DNA of 64,000 nt from JBARKJ01 sp963698885 (GTDB lineage: Bacteria > Nitrospirota > JACRHJ01), in assembly GCA_963698885.1 (NCBI GenBank), contig CAVOSJ010000002.1, positions 369,169-433,168 of the forward strand. The letters run 5' to 3'. The translations under genes and the position numbers were made by a program. Shown here one piece after another: positions 26,610-35,731 of this stretch (position 1 is its first letter; the number at the start of each line of letters is the position of its first letter). The notes beneath the pieces were generated by a model. It saw only the letters and a program-made list of their open reading frames with translations, searched no databases and had not been told where the DNA came from.

Positions 26610-28106
26610 TTATAGCCTCTCCAGCGTCTTTACCAGCGCCTCCGCCTTGTTTAGCGTCTCGTAGTACTCCCGCTCAGGGTCGGAATCGGCCACTATACCC
26701 GCGCCCACCTGGACATATGCCTTATTATCTTTTATCACAAAAGTGCGGATTATGATATTTAAGTCCATGTTGCCGTTATAGCCGATGTATCCCACCGAGC
26801 CGGTGTACGGGCCTCTTGCAACCGGCTCCAGCTCGTCTATTATTTCCATGCAGCGCACCTTTGGCACGCCCGTAATCGTTCCGCCGGGGAATGTCGCCCG
26901 TATGACGTCGAACGCGTCTTTGCCCTCAGCCAGCCTGCCCGTAACGTTTGAGACGATGTGTATGACGTGGGAGTAATCCTCCGTAACCATCAGCTCGTCC
27001 ACATGCACGGTCCCGTAATCGCAGACCCTGCCCATGTCGTTTCGCTCCAGGTCGATCAGCATTATATGCTCCGCGCGCTCCTTCTCGTTTAACAGAAGCT
27101 CCGAGCGCATGGCCTCGTCCCCGTCCATGTCCCGGCCCCTCGGCCTGGTCCCCGCGATGGGACGGGTATCCACTTTGCCGTTTTCCAGCCGGACGAGCCG
27201 CTCCGGAGACGAGCTTATTATCTTCACGTCCCGGAAGTCCAGGTAGCAGGCGAAAGGCGAGGGATTGACCTCCCTTAGCACCCGGTATATGTCATACGGG
27301 TGGATCCCTTCCACGTCCGCCGATAGCCGCTGAGAGAGGTTCGCCTGGAAAATGTCCCCGGCGGCGATATATTCCTTCGCGCGGCGTACCATCTGCTCGT
27401 AATCATTTTTGGACATCAGCGGCTCAGCGGGTCCCGCGCCGGGACGGGCGGACTTATCCGTCCTTTCAGGTGTCCCGCTCAGGATACGCTCCTCCAGTTC
27501 CCGCATCCTTACGACGGTTTTATCGTAGATTTCAGGCCACCGGCCGGCCTCCGGGCTTGCATATCCCAGGCCCCGTTCCGCCGCGCCGGGATTGGCGATT
27601 ATAAAGAATTTTCCTTCGACATGGTCGTATGCCGCGAGCAGGTCTATGAATATGAAATGCGCGTCGGGGATTTTAAGGTCGTCTTCCGCATGGGAAGGGA
27701 TATTTTCAAAGTTATGTACGAAGTCATAGGAAATAAACCCGACACAACCGCCGGTAAACGGCGGGAGGCCGGGGACTTGTTCAAGGCGGTAGCCGGACAT
27801 CAGTTCCCGAAGCTTCGCAAGCGGCGGACGGGAAGCGACGGAGCGCCTGCCGTCCCGGGTTATCTCCACCTGATTTCCCTTGCACCGGAATGACATGTAA
27901 GGGTTCGAGCCCATGAAGGAGTACCTGCCGGTGCCCTTGCTTATCCGCGCGGACTCGAGCAGATACGGCTCCCTGTCATCAAGCAGTGCACGGAAAGCGG
28001 AGGCGGGGTCGAAGCCTGGAAGCTCCCGCATAAAGTAAAGGGGCTTTATAAGCCCCTTGTCCGCGTCCTTCAGAAAATCGTCTTGAGATTGAAGGCTCGT
28101 CGTCAT
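26610..28106 (-). CDS. pabB: Chorismate-utilising enzyme, PabB/TrpE family
   Basis: A 498-residue protein that aminates chorismate. It has the N-terminal LLESARISKGTGRYSF segment, then the catalytic domain with RPIAGTRPRG, ERAEHIMLIDLERND, GTITGVPKVRCMEIID and YTGSVGYIGYNGNMD. No glutaminase partner gene (pabA/trpG) is beside it. The neighbour is a class IV aminotransferase, so aminodeoxychorismate synthase I is favoured, but anthranilate synthase remains possible because both families carry PIAGT outside the enterics. It overlaps pyrE by four bases. Confidence 0.82.
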   Translation of the reverse strand: MTTSLQSQDDFLKDADKGLIKPLYFMRELPGFDPASAFRALLDDREPYLLESARISKGTGRYSFMGSNPYMSFRCKGNQVEITRDGRRSVASRPPLAKLRELMSGYRLEQVPGLPPFTGGCVGFISYDFVHNFENIPSHAEDDLKIPDAHFIFIDLLAAYDHVEGKFFIIANPGAAERGLGYASPEAGRWPEIYDKTVVRMRELEERILSGTPERTDKSARPGAGPAEPLMSKNDYEQMVRRAKEYIAAGDIFQANLSQRLSADVEGIHPYDIYRVLREVNPSPFACYLDFRDVKIISSSPERLVRLENGKVDTRPIAGTRPRGRDMDGDEAMRSELLLNEKERAEHIMLIDLERNDMGRVCDYGTVHVDELMVTEDYSHVIHIVSNVTGRLAEGKDAFDVIRATFPGGTITGVPKVRCMEIIDELEPVARGPYTGSVGYIGYNGNMDLNIIIRTFVIKDNKAYVQVGAGIVADSDPEREYYETLNKAEALVKTLERL

Positions 28107-28693
28107 TTATTTTTTTTAAGGTCCCTGCTTCCGGGCTTTACAAACGGGATTCCCTGGGCGCAGAGCGGGCAGTCTTTGGGCTGGTGGATATCTATGGTGA
28201 GCGTGACCAGGGCCTTGTAAGCGACGTCCAGTTCCGCAGTCCCGCCGCTCCTGTCTATAATCGCACCCGCCGCCGCGACTATCCCGCCGGCTTCCCTGAC
28301 AACGCGAATCGTCTCACGCGTGGAGCCGCCGGTGGTAATAACGTCCTCCACCACAAGCGCCCTTTCGCCTTCTGCTATTGAGAAGCCGCGCCGCAAGGTA
28401 AGCTTCCCGTCCACCCTTTCCGCGAAAATGGCCCGAACTCCCAGCGACTTCGCCACTTCCTGCGCCACAATTATACCGCCAAGCGCCGGCGCGATTACAA
28501 AATCAATCTTCTCGGAACGGAAATTGCTCCCAAGCTTGAAGCACAGCTCGGTTGCGATGTCCGGGTACTGGAGAACCAGTGCGCACTGCAGGTACACTGG
28601 ACTGTGTATGCCCGACGAAAGCAGAAAATGCCCCTCCAACAGGGCGCCTTTCTGCCTGAATATCTGAAGAACTTCATCGTTTTGTCCGCTCAA
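28103..28693 (-). CDS. pyrE: Orotate phosphoribosyltransferase
   Basis: Makes orotidine 5'-phosphate in pyrimidine synthesis; 196 residues. GHFLLSSGIHSPVYLQ is the orotate-binding start, and the PRPP loop is VVEDVITTGGSTRE. The TTG start overlaps the stop of the response-regulator gene (TTGA), so the two are coupled. The C-terminus carries an added CPLCAQGIPFVKPGS segment seen in the longer archaeal/Geobacter-like form. Confidence 0.93.
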   Translation of the reverse strand: MSGQNDEVLQIFRQKGALLEGHFLLSSGIHSPVYLQCALVLQYPDIATELCFKLGSNFRSEKIDFVIAPALGGIIVAQEVAKSLGVRAIFAERVDGKLTLRRGFSIAEGERALVVEDVITTGGSTRETIRVVREAGGIVAAAGAIIDRSGGTAELDVAYKALVTLTIDIHQPKDCPLCAQGIPFVKPGSRDLKKNK

Positions 28694-29061
28694 ACTTTAG
28701 CCTCCGGTTTCCTTACCAGTTGGTCGATAGTATCCAGCATGTCCTTTATTTTTACGGGCTTTGACAATATTTTCTCAACCAGCCCCGTCAACGATTTATC
28801 TTCCATTCCAACGTCCCAGCCCGAAAGAAGCACTACCGGGACCTTAGGGTCCTTTTCCTTGATCGCCCGCGCCAGGTCCCAGCCCGAAGGGCCGGGCAGG
28901 CCCAGGTCGGTAATGACTATATCGGGCCTTTCCCGTTCGAATATCTTTATCCCTTCCGGCGCGTCAGCCGCCATCAGGACCTTATGTCCAAAATTTTCCA
29001 GTATCTTAACAAGGGCTTGCCTTACGCTCTCTTCATCTTCAACAATGAGGACCTTAGGCAC
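28690..29061 (-). CDS. Stand-alone CheY-like response regulator
   Basis: A 123-residue receiver domain with no output domain. It starts KVLIVEDEESVR; D52 in VITDLGLPG is the phosphoacceptor, followed by the Ser of VVLLSGWD and the Lys of ILSKPVK. It is translationally coupled to pyrE, which is unusual. No histidine kinase is nearby, so it may be modified by an orphan kinase or passed in a phosphorelay. Confidence 0.9.
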   Translation of the reverse strand: MPKVLIVEDEESVRQALVKILENFGHKVLMAADAPEGIKIFERERPDIVITDLGLPGPSGWDLARAIKEKDPKVPVVLLSGWDVGMEDKSLTGLVEKILSKPVKIKDMLDTIDQLVRKPEAKV

Positions 29062-29083
29062 TCGCTACCTCCAGGAAAAGTCG

Positions 29084-29402
29084 TTACCAGCCTGCTCCCT
29101 CCGCTATTTGAACCCCACCTCCATGTAAGGGCCTCCGACCCTTGCGGGCGTCCCCGTATAACGTGAACTGCGATATTACCATAAGCTCACCCTTCAAGTC
29201 CAGTAGGCTTAAGTTAAATTTTCCATCCTCGTCCTCGAATATCCGCAGATTTACCACCTTATCCAGAAGGTAAGCGGCATCCTCTTCGGTGTCGTCCTTG
29301 CCAACGCCAAGAAAGACGAGTAATCCCGCTTCGGTTTCGCCGGGCGACCTCAGAATTTACTTTAACTTTCGATTCCCTTATCCGCTGGACCACCGCCCGC
29401 AT
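29084..29402 (-). pseudogene. dtd: Broken D-aminoacyl-tRNA deacylase
   Basis: The start at 29402 (MRAVVQRIRESKVKVNSEVA) is the family N-terminus, 9 bases after the TtcA-like gene. One extra C near 29345 shifts the frame. Beyond it the family sequence resumes: GETEAGLLVFLGVGKDDTEE, VVNLRIFEDEDGKFNLSLLD, and SQFTLYGDARKGRRP. The last 50 residues, with the SFTxAxxP Thr loop, are missing, and the frame ends GAGW. The first defect could be a sequencing error, but the truncated end looks like real decay. Confidence 0.8.
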
Positions 29403-29411
29403 AAATAGCCT

Positions 29412-30176
29412 TTAGTAGTATCTCTTGTCCATCAAATACTTTGGTTTTAAATTCCCCAGCGCCGCAAGGAGGTTGTCCTTTATACCGGGCTCCATCTCTT
29501 CCAGGGTGCCCAGAAGCGATTTTATCTTACGCCTTTTATGGCCGGAGCCCTGGCACACCGGACAGCCGCAGCCGATTACGGGTATTTCCGCCTCCTCCAC
29601 AAACGCAGACGTCTCTCTCTCGAATACGTAGCAGAGCGGCCTGATTACCACGTTCAACCCGTCTTCAGCCAGAAGCCTGGGCGGCATCGACCTAAGCTCC
29701 CCGTTATACAGCGCACTCATCAGGAGGGTCTCTATCAAGTCGTCGGCATGGTGGCCGAGGGCGATCTTCGTGCAGCCTTTCTCCTGGGCGATTCGATAAA
29801 GTACACCGCGCCGGAGCCTTGCGCAAAAAGAGCAGTAGCCTTCCTCCTGTTCGCCCTTTTTCTCCCTTATTACATTAAAGATATTGGACTTTTCGATATG
29901 ATACTGGAAACCCAGAGAGGACAGCCTCTCCTCGACCATGTCCGAGGAGAATCCCGGAAACCCCGGATTTATGCACACTGCCAGTAGCGAGAAATCTATA
30001 GGGGCCTTCTTGCGGAGCGCGTCCAGCGCATGCAGGAGCGTCCATGAGTCCTTGCCGCCCGACAGGGCGACCATGACGCGATCCCCGTCCGAAATCAGAC
30101 CGAAATCGCCGATGGCCCGGCCAGTTTTCCTGACGATATTTCTCCAAGTCCTGCTCAAGATGAATAAAATTAACAT
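29412..30176 (-). CDS. TtcA-like tRNA 2-thiolation enzyme
   Basis: A 254-residue PP-loop ATPase that resembles the tRNA-cytidine-32 2-sulfurtransferase TtcA. VALSGGKDSWTLLHAL is the PP-loop; EGYCSFCARLRRGVLYRIA holds one cluster Cys pair and GCGCPVCQG the other; ALGHHADDLIETLLM is conserved. The start is uncertain: ATG at 30176 is the first reasonable one, and the family-like sequence begins at RTWRNIVRK. It heads a long minus-strand operon. Confidence 0.83.
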   Translation of the reverse strand: MLILFILSRTWRNIVRKTGRAIGDFGLISDGDRVMVALSGGKDSWTLLHALDALRKKAPIDFSLLAVCINPGFPGFSSDMVEERLSSLGFQYHIEKSNIFNVIREKKGEQEEGYCSFCARLRRGVLYRIAQEKGCTKIALGHHADDLIETLLMSALYNGELRSMPPRLLAEDGLNVVIRPLCYVFERETSAFVEEAEIPVIGCGCPVCQGSGHKRRKIKSLLGTLEEMEPGIKDNLLAALGNLKPKYLMDKRYY

Positions 30177-30277
30177 TTTGGGACGCCTGTTGTCAAGAAA
30201 AGCACGCTCAATGTAAAAAATTTTTTTAAAAATCACTCAAAAATAAAAAAATTATATTATAATAAAATCAGGACTCT

Positions 30278-30955
30278 ATGAAAATCTATAAAACGACATA
30301 TCCGCTCCTATGCCTCTTTGTGGTCTTAACCCTGTGGGGTTGCGCCTCAATAAATAGAAAAGAGGTAATCGGAACGGTAAGCGGCAAGCCGTTTACGGCT
30401 CAGGACGTGGAGCGCGCGGCAGGCAAGCTGAAACCGTACGGAGGCGATGACGGAGATTGCCCGGCCGCCCCGGAAGAACTGGCATCGGAAAGAAGGGCAT
30501 TGCTGAGGATGGCCCTGAAGCTGAAAATCGACGAAGACCCCCGTTTCATAGAGGCGCTTGAGAGGTATTGGGAAAATGCCTTGATATCGGAGCTACTGGA
30601 TAAAAAGAAAGAGGAACTGAGTACGGTCGAGGCGGACGATAAGGAGGCCCGCGATTATGCAGATTATATGGGGACGGATATAAAATATATGGAAGATGGA
30701 AAAATTAAAGATGTTTGCTGTCAGGATATCGGGCCGAAGTTCGCTAAGGAACTTTGTGCGATGAGACCGGGCGAGGTGAAGCGTTTAAAAAAGGGGGGTA
30801 AATCCGTCGTCGTACGAATCATCGAGAGGAAGAAGGAGCCCCATCCTATTGAACTGCACTGGGATGAGCTGAAGGCGCTCGTAACGCAAAGGAAGCGGGC
30901 GGAAGCGCTTGAGGAATGGATAAATTCCGCGGCCGAGGAAGCGGCAGTTCAATGA
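30278..30955 (+). CDS. SurA-N-like lipoprotein without a PPIase domain
   Basis: A 225-residue lipoprotein with lipobox LWGCA. The body begins VIGTVSGKPFTAQDVERAAG, the usual opening of SurA/PrsA-type foldases, and continues as helices. It has no recognisable parvulin catalytic domain; the segment MRPGEVKRLKKGGKSVVVRI may be its remnant. It lies downstream of a very AT-rich promoter region (30230-30270). Possibly a periplasmic chaperone. Confidence 0.65.
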   Translation: MKIYKTTYPLLCLFVVLTLWGCASINRKEVIGTVSGKPFTAQDVERAAGKLKPYGGDDGDCPAAPEELASERRALLRMALKLKIDEDPRFIEALERYWENALISELLDKKKEELSTVEADDKEARDYADYMGTDIKYMEDGKIKDVCCQDIGPKFAKELCAMRPGEVKRLKKGGKSVVVRIIERKKEPHPIELHWDELKALVTQRKRAEALEEWINSAAEEAAVQ

Positions 30956-31075
30956 AATAGCGGCGGAACATTCCATAATTTCTCAAAAGGAATACCACAG
31001 TCTGATGAATATACCCGGATTTTTCAGGACCAGCAATGCGTAACTCCGTAACTAACGTAAATTTAAGGGGCATCT

Positions 31076-31582
31076 GTGAAGGTCATCTCGGCCCTGACGG
31101 CATTTCTGCTCATCTTTTATTTGACACAGGCCTCCGGGGCTGAAACCTACCGGACTGCATATGCTTCAGTCAATTACGACTCCGTAGAAAAATTCGACGC
31201 TTTTGAACAGGCCATGTCGCCCGCGTTCCACAGGACGCGCGGCCCGGAGTCTCCCTTCCTTTCGCGGAAAATAGATAAAATAGTAGAGGACGTCGAGTCC
31301 TTCCTGGATATGTATCCGAAGAACTTCACAGTAAATATAGTCTTGCTTGTAAAACGAGGCGACCTGCAAAAAGAATATAATGCGGGCGGCGGAGACAAGA
31401 ATGTGCTTGGTTTTTTCCAGCAGAGTTCCATGACCATCTATGTAAGCGTGGACGACGTAACGCCCAAAATATTGACGCACGAGGTGGCGCACGCGATAAT
31501 AAGCGCCTATTTCAAAGGCGCGGTCCCGCCGAATACGCAGGAAATTCTGGCAATCTCCGCCGGCGAACAGTTGAAGGAATAA
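31076..31582 (+). CDS. Secreted HExxH-containing protein
   Basis: A 168-residue exported protein with a GTG start after AAGGGG and a signal peptide to about residue 22 (ASGAE). It holds one zinc-protease motif, LTHEVAHAIISAYF (HEVAH near residue 140). The C-terminal QEILAISAGEQ provides a nearby Glu, as in gluzincins. The protein is small for a protease and may be a minimal or inactive form. About 195 gene-free bases follow before the next small gene. Confidence 0.65.
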   Translation: MKVISALTAFLLIFYLTQASGAETYRTAYASVNYDSVEKFDAFEQAMSPAFHRTRGPESPFLSRKIDKIVEDVESFLDMYPKNFTVNIVLLVKRGDLQKEYNAGGGDKNVLGFFQQSSMTIYVSVDDVTPKILTHEVAHAIISAYFKGAVPPNTQEILAISAGEQLKE

Positions 31583-31778
31583 TCAGCGCACTAATTCAAG
31601 GCCAAAAGGGGCGAAGATCGACACTTTGCGCTGGAATTCTCAAACTGACTCTTATTTATCCGTTACGAAGCCAAGTTTCAATCCCTTTCATCTTCATCCT
31701 CCATATGCTGAAAGTTGTCTTTGAAGTTTAGCCAAAAGCTGATACAGCTGATACACTTTAGTAACGATATCAGTAAAA

Positions 31779-31964
31779 TTGAGGGGCTACATGATCTGCT
31801 CGATGATCGCCTCTATGTTTATTGGGGTATTTCTATCGATAGATCTCGCTGACATGGTTGCGTTGCTATTTGTGACCGCCATGTTTGTTTTCATAGGAAC
31901 CCTTCTTGCCTTCTTGCGTGAAATATTTATTGCGGCCAAGGCCCCGCGGATTGGGATGAAGTAG
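31779..31964 (+). CDS. DUF2721-like membrane protein, C-terminal part
   Basis: A 61-residue two-helix protein with a TTG start. Its sequence SIDLADMVALLFVTAMFVFI, then GTLLAFLREIFIAAKAPRIG, matches the end of DUF2721 proteins, which are usually about 130 residues. An in-frame stop lies at 31749-31751, so the front half is lost. Codon use fits the CorA and SulP genes that follow rather than the native neighbours. Confidence 0.5.
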   Translation: MRGYMICSMIASMFIGVFLSIDLADMVALLFVTAMFVFIGTLLAFLREIFIAAKAPRIGMK

Positions 31965-31973
31965 GATATATCC

Positions 31974-33078
31974 ATGAACGCAACTGTCTTTGACATAAAG
32001 AAAGGTGTCTTTCAAGTCTCGGGCGACGAGCTATCGCGGCTCCTCCCGGCAGATGGTTTTTTCTGGCTCGACATCGATGGCGCTTCGGAGGAGGAAATCC
32101 AGTCGGCAGCAACAGCTCTTCAACTTTCCGAACCGATGGGTTCCTGGCTTCCGCGCTTCGGGCAACGGGCCAGATTCGAGGTAGGCAGGCAGCAAACCCG
32201 GATATCCACATGGGGGGTCGGGGCTTCCGGACTGCCAGTCGAGGTACACATTCTTTTTACACAATCGTGGCTTCTCACAGTCCACGCCGGTGCCGGCAGT
32301 TCAATGGACCGGGCGCGCAGCATAAACCGGGTATATCGTCCAGTCAATTGAGGCACAGCACTTTTTGGGCCTTCTCATCATACTGGCCGAGCTGTTGACC
32401 AGTTTTGACCCTTTAATCGAGCATTTGGATGAATTGCTTTATGCCTTGGAGGAACAGGTAATCCAAACGCCAAAGGAAGCGCAGATAGACCAACTCGTGA
32501 AACTGCGTAAGCAGTTGTGGTCACTGCACAGGATTTGGGAGCCACAGCAAGGGGCGGCGAAACAACTCTCGTTCTATGTCAAGGGAAGGCCAGGAATCAG
32601 TGAGCAGGCAGATCGAGTCCGTGACTATGCAGAGCGCATCTCGGACCTCATGGACAGCATCGATGACCTGCGCCAGAGGGCCACTGAAGCGATGGAGAGC
32701 TACGGGACCAGTGTTTCCAATAGACAGTCTCAAGTCATCAACCGTTTGACAATCATCTCTGCTGTTTTTCTCCCGCTGACTTTTCTGGCCGGCTTCTTCG
32801 GAATGAATTTTCAATGGATGATCGACCGTCTGGATTCGCTTGGAGCCTTTCTTTTTCTTGGAGTCGGCCTGTTCGTTGCTATACTGGTTGCCACCTTGTC
32901 ACTCTTCAGGGGTAAGGGATGGCTGGGTGAAAATCAGGCGAGGAAACCTGAGGCAGTAACAGCTCCAACGGTATCCGGGCCGCAAGCAACGGATGTCAAA
33001 AAAGACAGACCAAGCAGCTGTCCACCTGCTAAAGATGAGTTATTTCATCCGTCAGAACCGCCCGGCCCGCAGAAATGA
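31974..33078 (+). CDS. CorA/ZntB-type divalent cation channel, one frameshift
   Basis: Inner-membrane pentameric Mg2+/Co2+ (or Zn2+) transporter, about 367 residues if read through a shift near 32330. The front is the cytoplasmic alpha/beta funnel (GFFWLDIDGASEEE). The second part (SIEAQHFLGLLIILAELLTSFD) is the long stalk helix. TFLAGFFGMNF holds the GMN selectivity motif, but the usual PE loop after it reads QWMIDR. A Pro-rich C-terminal tail follows the second membrane helix. Ile codons are mostly ATC, unlike native genes. Confidence 0.82.
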
Positions 33079-33090
33079 TATGGGGATACG

Positions 33091-34806
33091 ATGACAAAGG
33101 GCAAGATGGACGCACAGGGCATTCGGCTGCCTGTCTTACAGGGGATATTACCTATCAAGGGGGACCAGGCGCTGACAGATATCATTGCCGGCATCACGCT
33201 GGCCGCCCTTGCCATCCCTGAAGTGATGGGCTACACGAAGATCGCAGGCACACCGGTGATCACGGGCCTCTACACCATCTTAGTCCCTATGACTCTTTTC
33301 GCACTGTTCGGCTCCTCCCGGCACCTCGTCGTCGGTGCCGACTCTGCCACAGCGGCCATACTCGCTGGCGGGATTACCGGGATGGCCGCCTCCGGATCCG
33401 CTGAGTGGCTTGCACTGGCAGAAGTCCTCGCGCTCCTGTCGGCTGGTTTCCTGATCATCGCCCGTCTTATTCGCCTTGGATTCCTTGCGGATTTTCTGTC
33501 GCGAACAGTGCTCGTCGGGTTCCTGTCAGGCGTAGGCATCCAAGTCGCTCTCGGCGAGATCCCGGATATGTTAGGGCTTCCGGGAAGAGGACATGGCCCG
33601 ATCCTCAGTTTCATCAGCGGCCTACGCCAGATCGAAGAGACAAACCTCTACGCCCTGGTCGTCTCCGTGGCCGTGCTCGCTGTCATCGTCGGAACGAAAA
33701 GGATATCGAAAAAGATCCCCGGCGCGCTGATAGCAGTGATGGCTGCCATTGTCGCCAGCCGGGCGCTTGGTCTGGAAGCATACGGAGTACAGATGCTTGG
33801 CGCGGTTCCGGGTGGCCTGCCGGAGATCGGTCTGCCGGACATCCATTTGGACACGGGCCTCATCCTTAAGTTGCTTCCCACCGCGTTAGCAATGTTCGTG
33901 GTGATCCTGACCCAAAGCGCAGCGACGTCTCGCGCCTACGCGGCCCGTTATGACGAGCGCTTCAGCGAAAACGTGGATCTGGTGGGCCTGGGCCTTGCCA
34001 ATATTGGAGCTGCGTTGAGCGGAACTTTTGTCGTGAACGGAAGCCCGACCAAGACTCAGATGGTCGATAGCGCGGGTGGTAGAAGTCAACTCGCGCAGAT
34101 CACCACGAGCGCCGTTGTCTTACTGGTGCTGCTTTTCCTGACGGGTCCGCTGGCCAGCATGCCGACTGTTGTCCTCTCTGCAGTGGTATTCTTGATCGGC
34201 GTTGAATTGATAGACGTCAAAGGGATGCGGAAGATCTGGATCCAACGCCCGTCGGAATTCTGGGTGGCGTTGATTACGGCCATGGTGGTGGTGGTCGTCG
34301 GCGTCGAGCAGGGCATTATCCTTGCGATGGTACTGTCACTTGTAGAGCACGTGCGGCGAAGCTACCGAAGTAAGAACGTTGTGATCGCACACGACGAGGC
34401 GGGTAGCTGGCTGGCGTTGCCGGTGACTACCCCCAAGCAAATCCGGCCCGGCCTGCTGGTATATCGTTTCGCTCACACGATGTACTATGCAAACACCGAA
34501 CAGCTCTCGCGGGAGGTTATCGAACTCGCTAAAGGGGCAGAACCGCCTCTGGTCTGGTTCTGTATCGATGCATCCGCGGTAGCTGATGTTGATTTCTCGG
34601 CAGCCGCAACTCTACGCGAAATCTACGGCATTCTCAAGGGACAGAGTATCCGACTTGTGTTTTGTGATGTTATCGACCTCGTCAAAGCCGAGTTGGACAG
34701 GTACGAACTTACTGCTCTGATAGGGGAAGACGCCTTTTACGAAAGTATCAGTGCTGTAGTAAGCGCATATGCCAAAAAGTCACCTGGCGACATTACGAAA
34801 AACTAA
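33091..34806 (+). CDS. SulP-family anion transporter with STAS domain
   Basis: A 571-residue SLC26/SulP transporter. Membrane domain about residues 20-420 (opening DIIAGITLAALAIPEVMGYT, with LVVGADSATAAILAGG); cytoplasmic STAS domain from about 445 (LLVYRFAHTMYYANTEQLSR, then FCIDASAVADVDFSAAATLR). It may carry sulfate, bicarbonate or another anion. It follows the CorA-type gene by 12 bases and shares its codon style, so the pair (with the DUF2721 fragment) probably arrived together. Confidence 0.9.
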   Translation: MTKGKMDAQGIRLPVLQGILPIKGDQALTDIIAGITLAALAIPEVMGYTKIAGTPVITGLYTILVPMTLFALFGSSRHLVVGADSATAAILAGGITGMAASGSAEWLALAEVLALLSAGFLIIARLIRLGFLADFLSRTVLVGFLSGVGIQVALGEIPDMLGLPGRGHGPILSFISGLRQIEETNLYALVVSVAVLAVIVGTKRISKKIPGALIAVMAAIVASRALGLEAYGVQMLGAVPGGLPEIGLPDIHLDTGLILKLLPTALAMFVVILTQSAATSRAYAARYDERFSENVDLVGLGLANIGAALSGTFVVNGSPTKTQMVDSAGGRSQLAQITTSAVVLLVLLFLTGPLASMPTVVLSAVVFLIGVELIDVKGMRKIWIQRPSEFWVALITAMVVVVVGVEQGIILAMVLSLVEHVRRSYRSKNVVIAHDEAGSWLALPVTTPKQIRPGLLVYRFAHTMYYANTEQLSREVIELAKGAEPPLVWFCIDASAVADVDFSAAATLREIYGILKGQSIRLVFCDVIDLVKAELDRYELTALIGEDAFYESISAVVSAYAKKSPGDITKN

Positions 34807-34821
34807 CACCCTCTTCGAAAT

Positions 34822-34864
34822 TTAACACCCCTTTAATAAATTTGTAACTTCCCGGCATTATGAT
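34822..34864 (+). promoter_or_regulatory. Pho-box-like promoter of the DUF3047 gene
   Basis: Three half-sites at exact 11-base spacing (TTAAC 34822, TTAAT 34833, GTAAC 34844), then a -10-like TATGAT at 34859, with no -35. The same layout with identical distances occurs at 37662-37704. Eleven-base direct repeats replacing the -35 are typical of PhoB/PhoP activators. The start codon at 34871 is only about 7 bases past the -10, so the transcript may be leaderless. Confidence 0.6.
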
Positions 34865-34870
34865 TCGCGC

Positions 34871-35530
34871 ATGTTACTAAACCGATTGTTGCTGGCATTT
34901 GTTACGTTCATCACGCTTTTTACCATGACTGACACGCTGTTCGCAGGGGAGGAACTCTTCTGGGGCCCTGGCGTGGCCGGGAAGGGCGGCATAGCGCCAG
35001 ACTGGGAGCTACAGGTAAAGGACGGGAAGCCCATGTACGGCATCGTAGAGGACGAAGGCGTGAAGGCCTTTGAGATGAAAAGCTATAACTCGTCATTTGC
35101 GGTACAGAGACAGATAAAAGTTAACATTGGTGAGTACCCTTATATTTCCTGGCGCTGGAAGGCGATAGAACTACCGAAAGGCGGCGACTTCCGCAAAAGC
35201 GGCAAGGATGATCAGGCGGCGCAAGTTTTCGTTGCGTTCCCGGGCCGTAAATCGATAAGCTATATCTGGGACACCACCGCTCCGGTCGGATCGGTCGGAG
35301 CGTTCAGCATCCCGCTCGTTATGAATGTAAAAATAATCGTGGTAACCTCCGGCGAGGCCGACATTGGCAAATGGGTGACCGTCACCAGGAACGTGTACGA
35401 GGACTACAAAAGACTTTACGGCGAGGAGCCTCCCCCCGCTGAAGGTATTCGCTTTCAGATAAACTCACAGCACACAAAAACTACGGCGTGCGCCAGATTG
35501 GCGTGGCTTCAGTTCAAAAAGAACCCATAA
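34871..35530 (+). CDS. Exported DUF3047 protein
   Basis: A 219-residue periplasmic protein with a signal peptide to about residue 25 (DTLFAGEE). The DUF3047 pattern is clear: YPYISWRWKAIELPKGGDFR, QVFVAFPG, then ISYIWDTTAPVG and RNVYEDYKRLYGEEPP. The fold is beta-sandwich-like and the function is unknown. Its promoter shares the 11-base repeat arrangement of the secreted phosphoesterase gene 2.9 kb away, so it may belong to the same phosphate-starvation response. Confidence 0.8.
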   Translation: MLLNRLLLAFVTFITLFTMTDTLFAGEELFWGPGVAGKGGIAPDWELQVKDGKPMYGIVEDEGVKAFEMKSYNSSFAVQRQIKVNIGEYPYISWRWKAIELPKGGDFRKSGKDDQAAQVFVAFPGRKSISYIWDTTAPVGSVGAFSIPLVMNVKIIVVTSGEADIGKWVTVTRNVYEDYKRLYGEEPPPAEGIRFQINSQHTKTTACARLAWLQFKKNP

Positions 35531-35731
35531 TCCGCCACATACCGCCTAACTGCCCGTGACGACAGCGTTTTTTAAGTTGCCGGTATCGCCCTTGCACTAT
35601 ATGCTCAGGTCAAGGTAGTATCCGGTACTTTCTGCGATAGGCGGGTAATGAAAAAATAGCGGGGGTGGGCCTTAAGAGCGTCGAGTTATGCTATATACTT
35701 AAGTAATAGGTCACATGATAAGGAGGGTGTT

